Part shown: one piece after another, positions 22,201-35,896 of the stretch | Numbering within the stretch: position 1 is the stretch's first letter | Layout: every line of letters starts with the position of its first letter | Assembly (NCBI GenBank): GCA_963995525.1 | Contig: CAXEFP010000971.1 | Coordinates: 1-64,000, forward strand | DNA: 64,000 nucleotides | Origin: Escarpia spicata | Lineage: Eukaryota; Annelida; Polychaeta; Sabellida; Siboglinidae | Reading direction: 5' to 3' | The notes under the pieces: generated by a model | Databases searched by the model: none | What the model saw: the letters and a program-made list of their open reading frames with translations, nothing else | What the model was told of the DNA's origin: nothing | Program-made: the position numbers and the translations under genes

Positions 22201-25200
22201 GGTTGAAACTCAACTGAGATTGAACACTTCAACGCAGGTTAAAACTCAACTGAGATTCAACAGTTGAACGCGGATTGAAACTCAACTGAGATTGAACAGT
22301 TGAACGCGGGTTGAAACTCAACTGAGATTGAACAGTTGAACGCGGGTTGAAACTCATCTGAGATTGAACAGTTGAACGCTGGTTGAAACTCAACCGAGAT
22401 TCAACAGCTGAACGCGGATTGAAACTCAACTGAGATTCAACAGTTGAACGCTGGTTGAAACTCAACTGAGATTCAACACTTCAACGCATGTTAAAACTCA
22501 ACTGAGATTCAACAGTTGAACGCGGATTGAAACTCAACTGAGATTCAACAGTTGAATGCGGGTTGAAACTCAACTGAGATTGAACAGTTGAACGCGGGTT
22601 GAAACTCAACTGAGATTCAACAGTTGAATGCGGGTTGAAACTCAACTGAGATTCAACAGTTGAATGCGGGTTGAAACTTAACTGAGATTCAACAGTTGAA
22701 GACCTGTTGAAAATCAACTGAGATTCAACAATTGAACACAGGTTGAAACGCAACTGAGATTTTACAGTTGAACGCGAGTTGAAACTCAACTGAGATTCAA
22801 CAGTTGAACGCGGGTTGAAACTCAACTGAGATTCAACAGTTGAACGCTGGTTGAAACTCAACTGAGATTCAACACTTCAACGCAGGTTAAAACTCAACTG
22901 AGATTCAACAGTTGAACGCGGATTGAAACTCAACTGAGATTCAACAGTTGAATGCGGGTTGAAACTCAACTGAGATTGAACAGTTGAACGCGGGTTGAAA
23001 CTCAACTGAGATTCAACAGTTGAATGCGGGTTGAAACTCAACTGAGATTCAACAGTTGAATGCGGGTTGAAACTTAACTGAGATTCAACAGTTGAAGACC
23101 TGTTGAAACTCAACTGAGATAAACAATTGAACAGAGGTTGAAACGCAACTGAGATTTTACAGTTGAACGCGAGTTGAAACTCAACTGAGATTGAACAGTT
23201 GAACGCGGGTTGAAACTCAACTGAGATTCAACATTTGAATGCGGGTTGAAACTCAACTGAGATTGAACAGTTGAACGCGGGTTAAAACTCAACTGAGATT
23301 GAACAGTTGAACACGGGTTGAAACTCAATTGAGATTCAACAGTTAAACGCGGGTTGAAACTCAACTAACATTCAACAGTTGAACGCGGGTTGAAACTCAA
23401 CTGAGATTCAACAGTTGAACGCGGGTTGAAACTCAATTGAGATTCAACAGTTGAACGCGGGTTGAAACTCAACTGAGATTCAACAGTTGAACACGGGTTG
23501 AAACTCAACTGAGATTCAACAGTTGAACACGGGTTGAAACTCAACTTAGATTCAACAGTTGAATGCGGGTTGAAACTCTACTGAGATTCAACAGTTGAAC
23601 GCTGGTTGAAACTCAACTGAGATTGAACACTTCAACGCAGGTTAAAACTCAACTGAGATTCAACAGTTGAACGCGGATTGAAACTCAACTGAGATTGAAC
23701 AGTTGAACGCGGGTTGAAACTCAACTGAGATTGAACAGTTGAACGCGGGTTGAAACTCATCTGAGATTGAACAGTTGAACGCTGGTTGAAACTCAACCGA
23801 GATTCAACAGCTGAACGCGGGTTGAAACTCAACTGAGATTCAACAGTTGAACGCTGGTTGAAACTCAACTGAGATTCAACACTTCAACGCAGGTTAAAAC
23901 TCAACTGAGATTCAACAGTTGAACGCGGATTGAAACTCAACTGAGATTCAACAGTTGAATGCGGGTTGAAACTCAACTGAGATTGAACAGTTGAACGCGG
24001 GTTGAAACTCAACTGAGATTCAACAGTTGAATGCGGGTTGAAACTCAACTGAGATTCAACAGTTGAATGCGGGTTGAAACTTAACTGAGATTCAACAGTT
24101 GAAGACCTGTTGAAACTCAACTGAGATAAACAATTGAACACAGGTTGAAACGCAACTGAGATTTTACAGTTGAACGCGAGTTGAAACTCAACTGAGATTC
24201 AACAGTTGAACGCGGGTTGAAACTCAACTGAGATTCAACATTTCAATGCGGGTTGAAACTCAACTGAGATTGAACAGTTGAACGTGGATTGAAACTCAAA
24301 TGAGATTGAACAGTTGAATGCGGGTTGAAACTCAACTGAGATTGAACAGTTGAACGCGGGTTGAAACTCAACTGAGATTCAACAGTTGAATGCGGGTTGA
24401 AACTCAACTGAGATTCAACAGTTGAATGCGGGTTGAAACTTAACTGAGATTCAACAGTTGAAGACCTGTTGAAACTCAACTGAGATTCAACAATTGAACA
24501 CAGGTTGAAACGCAACTGAGATTTTACAGTTGAACGCGAGTTGAAACTCAACTGAGATTCAACAGTTGAACGCTGGTTGAAACTCAACTGAGATTCAACA
24601 GTTGAACACGGGTTGAAACTCAACTGAGATTCAACAGTTGAACACGGGTTGAAACTCAACTGAGATTCAACAGTTGAACACGGGTTGAAACTCAATTTAG
24701 ATTCAACAGTTGAACGTGGGTTGAAACTCAACTGAGATTCAACAATTGAAAGATGGTTGAAACTCAACTGAGATTCAACAGTTGAACGCGGGTTGAAACT
24801 CAACTGAGATTCAACAGTTGAACGCTGGTTGAAACTCAACTGAGATTCAACAGTTGAATGCGGGTTGAAACTCAACTGAGATTCAACAGTTGAACGCTGG
24901 TTGAAACTCAACTGAGATTGAACACTTCAACGCAGGTTAAAACTCAACTGAGATTCAACAGTTGAACGCGGATTGAAACTCAACTGAGATTGAACAGTTG
25001 AACGCGGGTTGAAACTCAACTGAGATTGAACAGTTGAACGCGGGTTGAAACTCATCTGAGATTGAACAGTTGAACGCTGGTTGAAACTCAACCGAGATTC
25101 AACAGCTGAACGCGGGTTGAAACTCAACTGAGATTCAACAGTTGAACGCTGGTTGAAACTCAACTTAGATTCAACACTTCAACGCAGGTTAAAACTCAAC

Positions 25201-28200
25201 TGAGATTCAACAGTTGAACGCGGATTGAAACTCAACTGAGATTCAACAGTTGAATGCGGGTTGAAACTCAACTGAGATTGAACAGTTGAACGCGGGTTGA
25301 AACTCAACTGAGATTCAACAGTTGAATGCGGGTTGAAACTTAACTGAGATTCAACAGTTGAAGACCTGTTGAAACTCAACTGAGATAAACAATTGAACAC
25401 AGTTTGAAACGCAACTGAGATTTTACAGTTGAACGCGAGTTGAAACTCAACTGAGATTCAACAGTTGAACGCGGGTTGAAACTCAACTGAGATTCAACAT
25501 TTGAATGCGGGTTGAAACTCAACTGAGATTGCACAGTTGAACGCGGGTTAAAACTCAACTGAGATTGAACAGTTGAACACGGGTTGAAACTCAATTGAGA
25601 TTCAACAGTTAAACGCGGGTTGAAACTCAACTAACATTCAACAGTTGAACACGGGTTGAAACTCAACTGAGATTCAACAGTTGAACGCGGGTTGAAACTC
25701 AACTGAGATTCAACAGTTGAACACGGGTTGAAACTCAACTTAGATTCAACAGTTGAATGCGGGTTGAAACTCAACTGAGATTCAACAGTTGAACGCTGGT
25801 TGAAACTCAACTGAGATTGAACACTTCAACGCAGGTTAAAACTCAACTGAGATTCAACAGTTGAACGCGGATTGAAACTCAACTGAGATTGAACAGTTGA
25901 ACGCGGGTTGAAACTCAACTGAGATTGAACAGTTGAACGCGGGTTGAAACTCATCTGAGATTGAACAGTTGAACGCTGGTTGAAACTCAACCGAGATTCA
26001 ACAGCTGAACGCGGGTTGAAACTCAACTGAGATTCAACAGTTGAACGCTGGTTGAAACTCAACTGAGATTCAACACTTCAACGCAGGTTAAAACTCAACT
26101 GAGATTCAACAGTTGAACGCGGATTGAAACTCAACTGAGATTCAACAGTTGAATGCGGGTTGAAACTCAACTGAGATTGAACAGTTGAACGCGGGTTGAA
26201 ACTCAACTGAGATTCAACAGTTGAATGCGGGTTGAAACTCAACTGAGATTCAACAGTTGAATGCGGGTTGAAACTTAACTGAGATTCAACAGTTGAAGAC
26301 CTGTTGAAAATCAACTGAGATTCAACAATTGAACACAGGTTGAAACGCAACTGAGATTTTACAGTTGAACGCGAGTTGAAACTCAACTGAGATTCAACAG
26401 TTGAACGCTGGTTGAAACTCAACTGAGATTCAACAGTTGAACACGGGTTGAAACTCAACTGAGATTCAACAGTTGAACACGGGTTGAAACTCAACTGAGA
26501 TTCAACAGTTGAACACGGGTTGAAACTCAACTTAGATTCAACAGTTGAATGCGGGTTGAAACTCTACTGAGATTCAACAGTTGAACGCTGGTTGAAACTC
26601 AACTGAGATTGAACACTTCAACGCAGGTTAAAACTCAACTGAGATTCAACAGTTGAACGCGGATTGAAACTCAACTGAGATTGAACAGTTGAACGCGGGT
26701 TGAAACTCAACTGAGATTGAACAGTTGAACGCGGGTTGAAACTCATCTGAGATTGAACAGTTGAACGCTGGTTGAAACTCAACCGAGATTCAACAGCTGA
26801 ACGCGGGTTGAAACTCAACTGAGATTCAACAGTTGAACGCTGGTTGAAACTCAACTGAGATTCAACACTTCAACGCAGGTTAAAACTCAACTGAGATTCA
26901 ACAGTTGAACGCGGATTGAAACTCAACTGAGATTCAACAGTTGAATGCGGGTTGAAACTCAACTGAGATTGAACAGTTGAACGCGGGTTGAAACTCAACT
27001 GAGATTCAACAGTTGAATGCGGGTTGAAACTCAACTGAGATTCAACAGTTGAATGCGGGTTGAAACTTAACTGAGATTCAACAGTTGAAGACCTGTTGAA
27101 ACTCAACTGAGATAAACAATTGAACACAGGTTGAAACGCAACTGAGATTTTACAGTTGAACGCGAGTTGAAACTCAACTGAGATTCAACAGTTGAACGCG
27201 GGTTGAAACTCAACTGAGATTCAACATTTGAATGCGGGTTGAAACTCAACTGAGATTGAACAGTTGAACGTGGATTGAAACTCAAATGAGATTGAACAGT
27301 TGAATGCGGGTTGAAACTCAACTGAGATTGAACAGTTGAACGCGGGTTGAAACTCAACTGAGATTCAACAGTTGAATGCGGGTTGAAACTCAACTGAGAT
27401 TCAACAGTTGAATGCGGGTTGAAACTTAACTGAGATTCAACAGTTGAAGACCTGTTGAAACTCAACTGAGATTCAACAATTGAACACAGGTTGAAACGCA
27501 ACTGAGATTTTACAGTTGAACGCGAGTTGAAACTCAACTGAGATTCAACAGTTGAACGCTGGTTGAAACTCAACTGAGATTCAACAGTTGAACACGGGTT
27601 GAAACTCAACTGAGATTCAACAGTTGAACACGGGTTGAAACTCAACTGAGATTCAACAGTTGAACACGGGTTGAAACTCAATTTAGATTCAACAGTTGAA
27701 CGTGGGTTGAAACTCAACTGAGATTCAACAATTGAAAGATGGTTGAAACTCAACTGAGATTCAACAGTTGAACGCGGGTTGAAACTCAACTGAGATTCAA
27801 CAGTTGAACGCTGGTTGAAACTCAACTGAGATTCAACAGTTGAATGCGGGTTGAAACTCAACTGAGATTCAACAGTTGAACGCTGGTTGAAACTCAACTG
27901 AGATTGAACACTTCAACGCAGGTTAAAACTCAACTGAGATTGAACAGTTGAACGCGGATTGAAACTCAACTGAGATTGAACAGTTGAACGCGGGTTGAAA
28001 CTCAACTGAGATTGAACAGTTGAACGCGGGTTGAAACTCATCTGAGATTGAACAGTTGAACGCTGGTTGAAACTCAACCGAGATTCAACAGCTGAACGCG
28101 GGTTGAAACTCAACTGAGATTCAACAGTTGAACGCTGGTTGAAACTCAACTTAGATTCAACACTTCAACGCAGGTTAAAACTCAACTGAGATTCAACAGT

Positions 28201-28270
28201 TGAACGCGGATTGAAACTCAACTGAGATTCAACAGTTGAATGCGGGTTGAAACTCAACTGAGATTGAACA
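19241..28270. repeat. Satellite block B: 3,633-bp and 2,986-bp repeats
   Basis: Marker contexts at 19244, 19477, 19999, 20251, 21294 and 21546 recur exactly 3,633 bp later; from about 25.3 kb the offset becomes 3,597 bp because one 36-bp unit is missing. Contexts at 23884, 24927, 25179, 25376 and 25826 recur 2,986 bp further on. The block is marked by a unit variant reading GAGATAAACAATTGAAC, one base shorter than the standard unit, first seen at about 19485. That variant explains why the large periods are not multiples of 36. Confidence 0.85.
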
Positions 28271-31200
28271 GTTGAACGCGGGTTGAAACTCAACTGAGAT
28301 TCAACAGTTGAATGCGGGTTGAAACTTAACTGAGATTCAACAGTTGAAGACCTGTTGAAACTCAACTGAGATAAACAATTGAACACAGTTTGAAACGCAA
28401 CTGAGATTTTACAGTTGAACGCGAGTTGAAACTCAACTGAGATTCAACAGTTGAACGCGGGTTGAAACTCAACTGAGATTCAACATTTGAATGCGGGTTG
28501 AAACTCAACTGAGATTGCACAGTTGAACGCGGGTTAAAACTCAACTGAGATTGAACAGTTGAACACGGGTTGAAACTCAATTGAGATTCAACAGTTAAAC
28601 GCGGGTTGAAACTCAACTAACATTCAACAGTTGAACACGGGTTGAAACTCAACTGAGATTCAACAGTTGAACGCGGGTTGAAACTCAACTGAGATTCAAC
28701 AGTTGAACACGGGTTGAAACTCAACTTAGATTCAACCGTTGAATGCGGGTTGAAACTCAACTGAGATTCAACAGTTGAACGCTGGTTGAAACTCAACTGA
28801 GATTGAACACTTCAACGCAGGTTAAAACTCAACTGAGATTCAACAGTTGAACGCGGATTGAAACTCAACTGAGATTGAACAGTTGAACGCGGGTTGAAAC
28901 TCAACTGAGATTGAACAGTTGAACGCGGGTTGAAACTCATCTGAGATTGAACAGTTGAACGCTGGTTGAAACTCAACCGAGATTCAACAGCTGAACGCGG
29001 GTTGAAACTCAACTGAGATTCAACAGTTGAACGCTGGTTGAAACTCAACTGAGATTCAACACTTCAACGCAGGTTAAAACTCAACTGAGATTCAACAGTT
29101 GAACGCGGATTGAAACTCAACTGAGATTCAACAGTTGAATGCGGGTTGAAACTCAACTGAGATTGAACAGTTGAACGCGGGTTGAAACTCAACTGAGATT
29201 CAACAGTTGAATGCGGGTTGAAACTCAACTGAGATTCAACAGTTGAATGCGGGTTGAAACTTAACTGAGATTCAACAGTTGAAGACCTGTTGAAAATCAA
29301 CTGAGATTCAACAATTGAACACAGGTTGAAACGCAACTGAGATTTTACAGTTGAACGCGAGTTGAAACTCAACTGAGATTCAACAGTTGAACGCTGGTTG
29401 AAACTCAACTGAGATTCAACAGTTGAACACGGGTTGAAACTCAACTGAGATTCAACAGTTGAACACGGGTTGAAACTCAACTGAGATTCAACAGTTGAAC
29501 ACGGGTTGAAACTCAATTTAGATTCAACAGTTGAACGTGGGTTGAAACTCAACTGAGATTCAACTATTGAAAGATGGTTGAAACTCAACTGAGATTCAAC
29601 AGTTGAACGCGGGTTGAAACTCAACTGAGATTCAACAGTTGAACGCTGGTTGAAACTCAACTGAGATTCAACAGTTGAATGCGGGTTGAAACTCAACTGA
29701 GATTCAACAGTTGAACGCTGGTTGAAACTCAACTGAGATTGAACACTTCAACGCAGGTTAAAACTCAACTGAGATTCAACAGTTGAACGCGGATTGAAAC
29801 TCAACTGAGATTGAACAGTTGAACGCGGGTTGAAACTCAACTGAGATTGAACAGTTGAACGCGGGTTGAAACTCATCTGAGATTGAACAGTTGAACGCTG
29901 GTTGAAACTCAACCGAGATTCAACAGCTGAACGCGGGTTGAAACTCAACTGAGATTCAACAGTTGAACGCTGGTTGAAACTCAACTGAGATTCAACACTT
30001 CAACGCAGGTTAAAACTCAACTGAGATTCAACAGTTGAACGCGGATTGAAACTCAACTGAGATTGAACAGTTGAATGCGGGTTGAAACTCAACTGAGATT
30101 GAACAGTTGAACGCGGGTTGAAACTCAACTGAGATTCAACAGTTGAATGCGGGTTGAAACTCAACTTAGATTCAACAGTTGAATGCGGGTTGAAACTTAA
30201 CTGAGATTCAACAGTTGAAGACCTGTTGAAACTCAACTGAGATAAACAATTGAACACAGGTTGAAACGCAACTGAGATTTTACAGTTGAACGCGAGTTGA
30301 AACTCAACTGAGATTCAACAGTTGAACGCGGGTTGAAACTCAACTGAGATTCAACATTTGAATGCGGGTTGAAACTCAACTGAGATTGCACAGTTGAACG
30401 CGGGTTAAAACTCAACTGAGATTGAACAGTTGAACACGGGTTGAAACTCAATTGAGATTCAACAGTTAAACGCGGGTTGAAACTCAACTAACATTCAACA
30501 GTTGAACGCGGGTTAAAACTCAACTGAGATTCAACAGTTGAACGCGGGTTGAAACTCAATTGAGATTCAACAGTTGAACGCGGGTTGAAACTCAACTGAG
30601 ATTTAACAGTTGAACACGGGTTGAAACTCAACTGAGATTCAACAGTTGAACACGGGTTGAAACTCAACTTAGATTCAACAGTTGAATGCGGGTTGAAACT
30701 CAACTGAGATTCAACAGTTGAACACGGGCTGAAACTCAACTGAGATTCAACAGTTGAACGTGGGTTGAAACTCAACTGAGATTCAACAGTTGAACGTGGG
30801 TTGAAACTCAACTGAGATTCAATAGTTGAACGCGGGTTGAAACTCAACTGAGATTCAACAGTTGAATGCTGGTTGAAACTCAACTGAGATTCAACAGTTG
30901 AATGCGGGTTGAAACTTAACTGAGATTCAACAGTTGAACACCTGTTGAAACTCAACTGAGATTCAACAATTGAACACAGGTTGAAACGCAACTGAGATTT
31001 TACAGTTGAACGCTTGTTGAAAGTCAACTGAGATTCAACAGTTGAACGTGGGTTGAAACTCAACTGAGATTCAACATTTGAATGCGGGTTGAAACTCAAC
31101 TGAGATTGAACAGTTGAACACGGGTTAAAACTCAACTGAGATTGAACAGTTGAACACGGGTTCAAACTCAATTGAGATTCAACAGTTAAACGCGGGTTGA

Positions 31201-34200
31201 AACTCAACTGAGATTCAACAGTTGAACGCTGGTTGAAACTCAACTGAGATTCAACACTTCAACGCAGGTTAAAACTCAACTGAGATTCAACAGTTGAACG
31301 CGGATTGAAACTCAACTGAGATTCAACAGTTGAATGCGGGTTGAAACTCAACTGAGATTGAACAGTTGAACGCGGGTTGAAACTCAACTGAGATTCAACA
31401 GTTGAATGCGGGTTGAAACTCAACTGAGATTCAACAGTTGAATGCGGGTTGAAACTTAACTGAGATTCAACAGTTGAAGACCTGTTGAAACTCAACTGAG
31501 ATAAACAATTGAACACAGGTTGAAACGCAACTGAGATTTTACAGTTGAACGCGAGTTGAAACTCAACTGAGATTCAACAGTTGAACGCGGGTTGAAACTC
31601 AACTGAGATTCAACATTTGAATGCGGGTTGAAACTCAACTGAGATTGAACAGTTGAACGCGGGTTAAAACTCAATTGAGATTGAACAGTTGAACGCGGGT
31701 TGAAACTCAACTGAGATTCAACAGTTGAATGCGGGTTGAAACTCAACTGAGATTCAACAGTTGAATGCGGGTTGAAACTTAACTGAGATTCAACAGTTGA
31801 AGACCTGTTGAAACTCAACTGAGATTCAACAATTGAACACAGGTTGAAACGCAACTGAGATTTTACAGTTGAACGCGAGTTGAAACTCAACTGAGATTCA
31901 AAAGTTGAACGCTGGTTGAAACTCAACTGAGATTCAACAGTTGAATGCGGGTTGAAACTCAACTGAGATTCAACAGTTGAACGCTGGTTGAAACTCAACT
32001 GAGATTGAACACTTCAACGCAGGTTAAAACTCAACTGAGATTCAACTGTTGAACGCGGATTGAAACTCAACTGAGATTCAACAGTTGAACCCTGGTTGAA
32101 ACTCAACTGAGATTCAACACTTCAACGCAGGTTAAAACTCAACTGAGATTCAACAGTTGAACGCGGATTGAAACTCAACTGAGATTGAACAGTTGAACGC
32201 GGGTTGAAACTCAACTGAGATTGAACAGTTGAACGCGGGTTGAAACTCATCTGAGATTGAACAGTTGAACGCTGGTTGAAACTCAACCGAGATTCAACAG
32301 CTGAACGCGGGTTGAAACTCAACTGAGATTCAACAGTTGAACGCTGGTTGAAACTCAACTAAGATTCAACACTTCAACGCAGGTTAAAACTCAACTGAGA
32401 TTCAACAGTTGAACGCGGATTGAAACTCAACTGAGATTCAACAGTTGAATGCGGGTTGAAACTCAACTGAGATTGAAAATTTGAACGCGGGTTGAAACTC
32501 AACTGAGATTCAACAGTTGAATGCGGGTTGAAACTCAACTGAGATTCAACAGTTGAATGCGGGTTGAAACTTAACTGAGATTCAACAGTTGAAGACCTGT
32601 TGAAACTCAACTGAGATTCAACAATTGAACACAGGTTGAAACGCAACTGAGATTTTACAGTTGAACGCGAGTTGAAACTCAACTGAGATTCAACAGTTGA
32701 ACGCGGGTTGAAACTCAACTGAGATTCAACAGTTGAATGCTTTTTGAAAGTCAAATGAGATTGAACAGTTGAACGTGGGTTGAAACTCAACTGAGATTCA
32801 ACATTTGAATGCGGGTTGAAACTCAACTGAGATTGAACAGTTGAACACGGGTTAAAACTCAACTGAGATTGAACAGTTGAACACGGGTTCAAACTCAATT
32901 GAGATTCAACAGTTAAACGCGGGTTGAAACTCAACTGAGATTCAACAGTTGAACGCTGGTTGAAACTCAACTGAGATTCAACACTTCAACGCAGGTTAAA
33001 ACTCAACTGAGATTCAACAGTTGAACGCGGATTGAAACTCAACTGAGATTCAACAGTTGAATGCGGGTTGAAACTCAACTGAGATTGAACAGTTGAACGC
33101 GGGTTGAAACTCAACTGAGATTCAACAGTTGAATGCGGGTTGAAACTCAACTGAGATTCAACAGTTGAATGCGGGTTGAAACTTAACTGAGATTCAACAG
33201 TTGAAGACCTGTTGAAACTCAACTGAGATAAACAATTGAACACAGGTTGAAACGCAACTGAGATTTTACAGTTGAACGCGAGTTGAAACTCAACTGAGAT
33301 TCAACAGTTGAACGCGGGTTGAAACTCAACTGAGATTCAACATTTGAATGCGGGTTGAAACTCAACTGAGATTGAACAGTTGAACGCGGGTTAAAACTCA
33401 ATTGAGATTGAACAGTTGAACGCGGGTTGAAACTCAACTGAGATTCAACAGTTGAATGCGGGTTGAAACTCAACTGAGATTCAACAGTTGAATGCGGGTT
33501 GAAACTTAACTGAGATTCAACAGTTGAAGACCTGTTGAAACTCAACTGAGATTCAACAATTGAACACAGGTTGAAACGCAACTGAGATTTTACAGTTGAA
33601 CGCGAGTTGAAACTCAACGGAGATTCAAAAGTTGAACGCTGGTTGAAACTCAACTGAGATTCAACAGTTGAATGACGGTTGAAACTCAACTGAGATTCAA
33701 CAGTTGAACGCTGGTTGAAACTCAACTGAGATTGAACACTTCAACGCAGGTTAAAACTCAACTGAGATTCAACTGTTGAACGCGGATTGAAACTCAACTG
33801 AGATTCAACAGTTGAACGCTGGTTGAAACTCAACTGAGATTCAACACTTCAACGCAGGTTAAAACTCAACTGAGATTCAACAGTTGAACGCGGATTGAAA
33901 CTCAACTGAGATTGAACAGTTGAACGCGGGTTGAAACTCAACTGAGATTGAACAGTTGAACGCGGGTTGAAACTCATCTGAGATTGAACAGTTGAACGCT
34001 GGTTGAAACTCAACCGAGATTCAACAGCTGAACGCGGGTTGAAACTCAACTGAGATTCAACAGTTGAACGCTGGTTGAAACTCAACTAAGATTCAACACT
34101 TCAACGCAGGTTAAAACTCAACTGAGATTCAACAGTTGAACGCGGATTGAAACTCAACTGAGATTCAACAGTTGAATGCGGGTTGAAACTCAACTGAGAT

Positions 34201-35896
34201 TGAAAATTTGAACGCGGGTTGAAACTCAACTGAGATTCAACAGTTGAATGCGGGTTGAAACTCAACTGAGATTCAACAGTTGAATGCGGGTTGAAACTTA
34301 ACTGAGATTCAACAGTTGAAGACCTGTTGAAACTCAACTGAGATTCAACAATTGAACACAGGTTGAAACGCAACTGAGATTTTACAGTTGAACGCGAGTT
34401 GAAACTCAACTGAGATTCAACAGTTGAACGCGGGTTGAAACTCAACTGAGATTCAACAGTTGAATGCTTTTTGAAAGTCAAATGAGATTGAACAGTTGAA
34501 CGTGGGTTGAAACTCAACTGAGATTCAACATTTGAATGCGGGTTGAAACTCAACTGAGATTGAACAGTTGAACACGGGTTAAAACTCAACTGAGATTGAA
34601 CAGTTGAACACGGGTTCAAACTCAATTGAGATTCAACAGTTAAACGCGGGTTGAAACTCAACTGAGATTCAACAGTTGAACGCTGGTTGAAACTCAACTG
34701 AGATTCAACACTTCAACGCAGGTTAAAACTCAACTGAGATTCAACAGTTGAACGCGGATTGAAACTCAACTGAGATTCAACAGTTGAATGCGGGTTGAAA
34801 CTCAACTGAGATTGAACAGTTGAACGCGGGTTGAAACTCAACTGAGATTCAACAGTTGAATGCGGGTTGAAACTCAACTGAGATTCAACAGTTGAATGCG
34901 GGTTGAAACTTAACTGAGATTCAACAGTTGAAGACCTGTTGAAACTCAACTGAGATAAACAATTGAACACAGGTTGAAACGCAACTGAGATTTTACAGTT
35001 GAACGCGAGTTGAAACTCAACTGAGATTCAACACTTCAACGCAGGTTAAAACTCAACTGAGATTCAACAGTTGAACGCGGATTGAAACTCAACTGAGATT
35101 CAACAGTTGAACGCTGGTTGAAACTCAACTGAGATTCAACACTTCAACGCAGGTTAAAACTCAACTGAGATTCAACAGTTGAACGCGGATTGAAACTCAA
35201 CTGAGATTCAACAGTTGAACGCGGGTTGAAACTCAACTGAGATTGAACAGTTGAACACGGGTTGAAACTCAATTGAGATTCAACAGTTAAACGCGGGTTG
35301 AAACTCAACTAACATTCAACAGTTGAACGCGGGTTGAAACTCAACTGAGATTCAACATTTGAATGCGGGTTGAAACTCAACTGAGATTGAACAGTTGAAC
35401 GCGGGTTAAAACTCAATTGAGATTGAACAGTTGAACGCGGGTTGAAACTCAACTGAGATTCAACAGTTGAATGCGGGTTGAAACTCAACTGAGATTCAAC
35501 AGTTGAATGCGGGTTGAAACTTAACTGAGATTCAACAGTTGAAGACCTGTTGAAACTCAACTGAGATTCAACAATTGAACACAGGTTGAAACGCAACTGA
35601 GATTTTACAGTTGAACGCGAGTTGAAACTCAACTGAGATTCAACAGTTGAACGCGGGTTGAAACTCAACTGAGATTCAAAAGTTGAATGCTTTTTGAAAG
35701 TCAAATGAGATTGAACAGTTGAACGTGGGTTGAAACTCAACTGAGATTCAACATTTGAATGCGGGTTGAAACTCAACTGAGATTGAACAGTTGAACACGG
35801 GTTGAAACTCAATTGAGATTCAACATTTAAACGCGGGTTGAAACTCAACTAACATTCAACAGTTGAACGCGGGTTGAAACTCAACTGAGATTCAAC
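28270..35896. repeat. Satellite block C, copy 1 of a 7,627-bp tandem duplication
   Basis: Rare private variants recur at exactly 7,627 bp: AACCGTTGAATG at 28734 and 36361, CAACTATTGAAAGATGG at 29561 and 37188, GTTGAACCCTGG at 32084 and 39711. Block edges are approximate to within about 100 bp. Inside, contexts at 31259, 32986 and 34713 are spaced 1,727 bp apart, showing an older nested tandem duplication. Confidence 0.9.
31259..34712. repeat. Nested 1,727-bp tandem duplication inside block C copy 1
   Basis: Contexts at 31259, 31492, 32122 and 32374 recur at 32986, 33219, 33849 and 34101. The second copy carries private changes absent from the first, such as CTCAACGGAG at about 33614 and GTTGAATGACGG at about 33667, while the first copy alone has GTTGAACCCTGG at 32084. 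Confidence 0.88.
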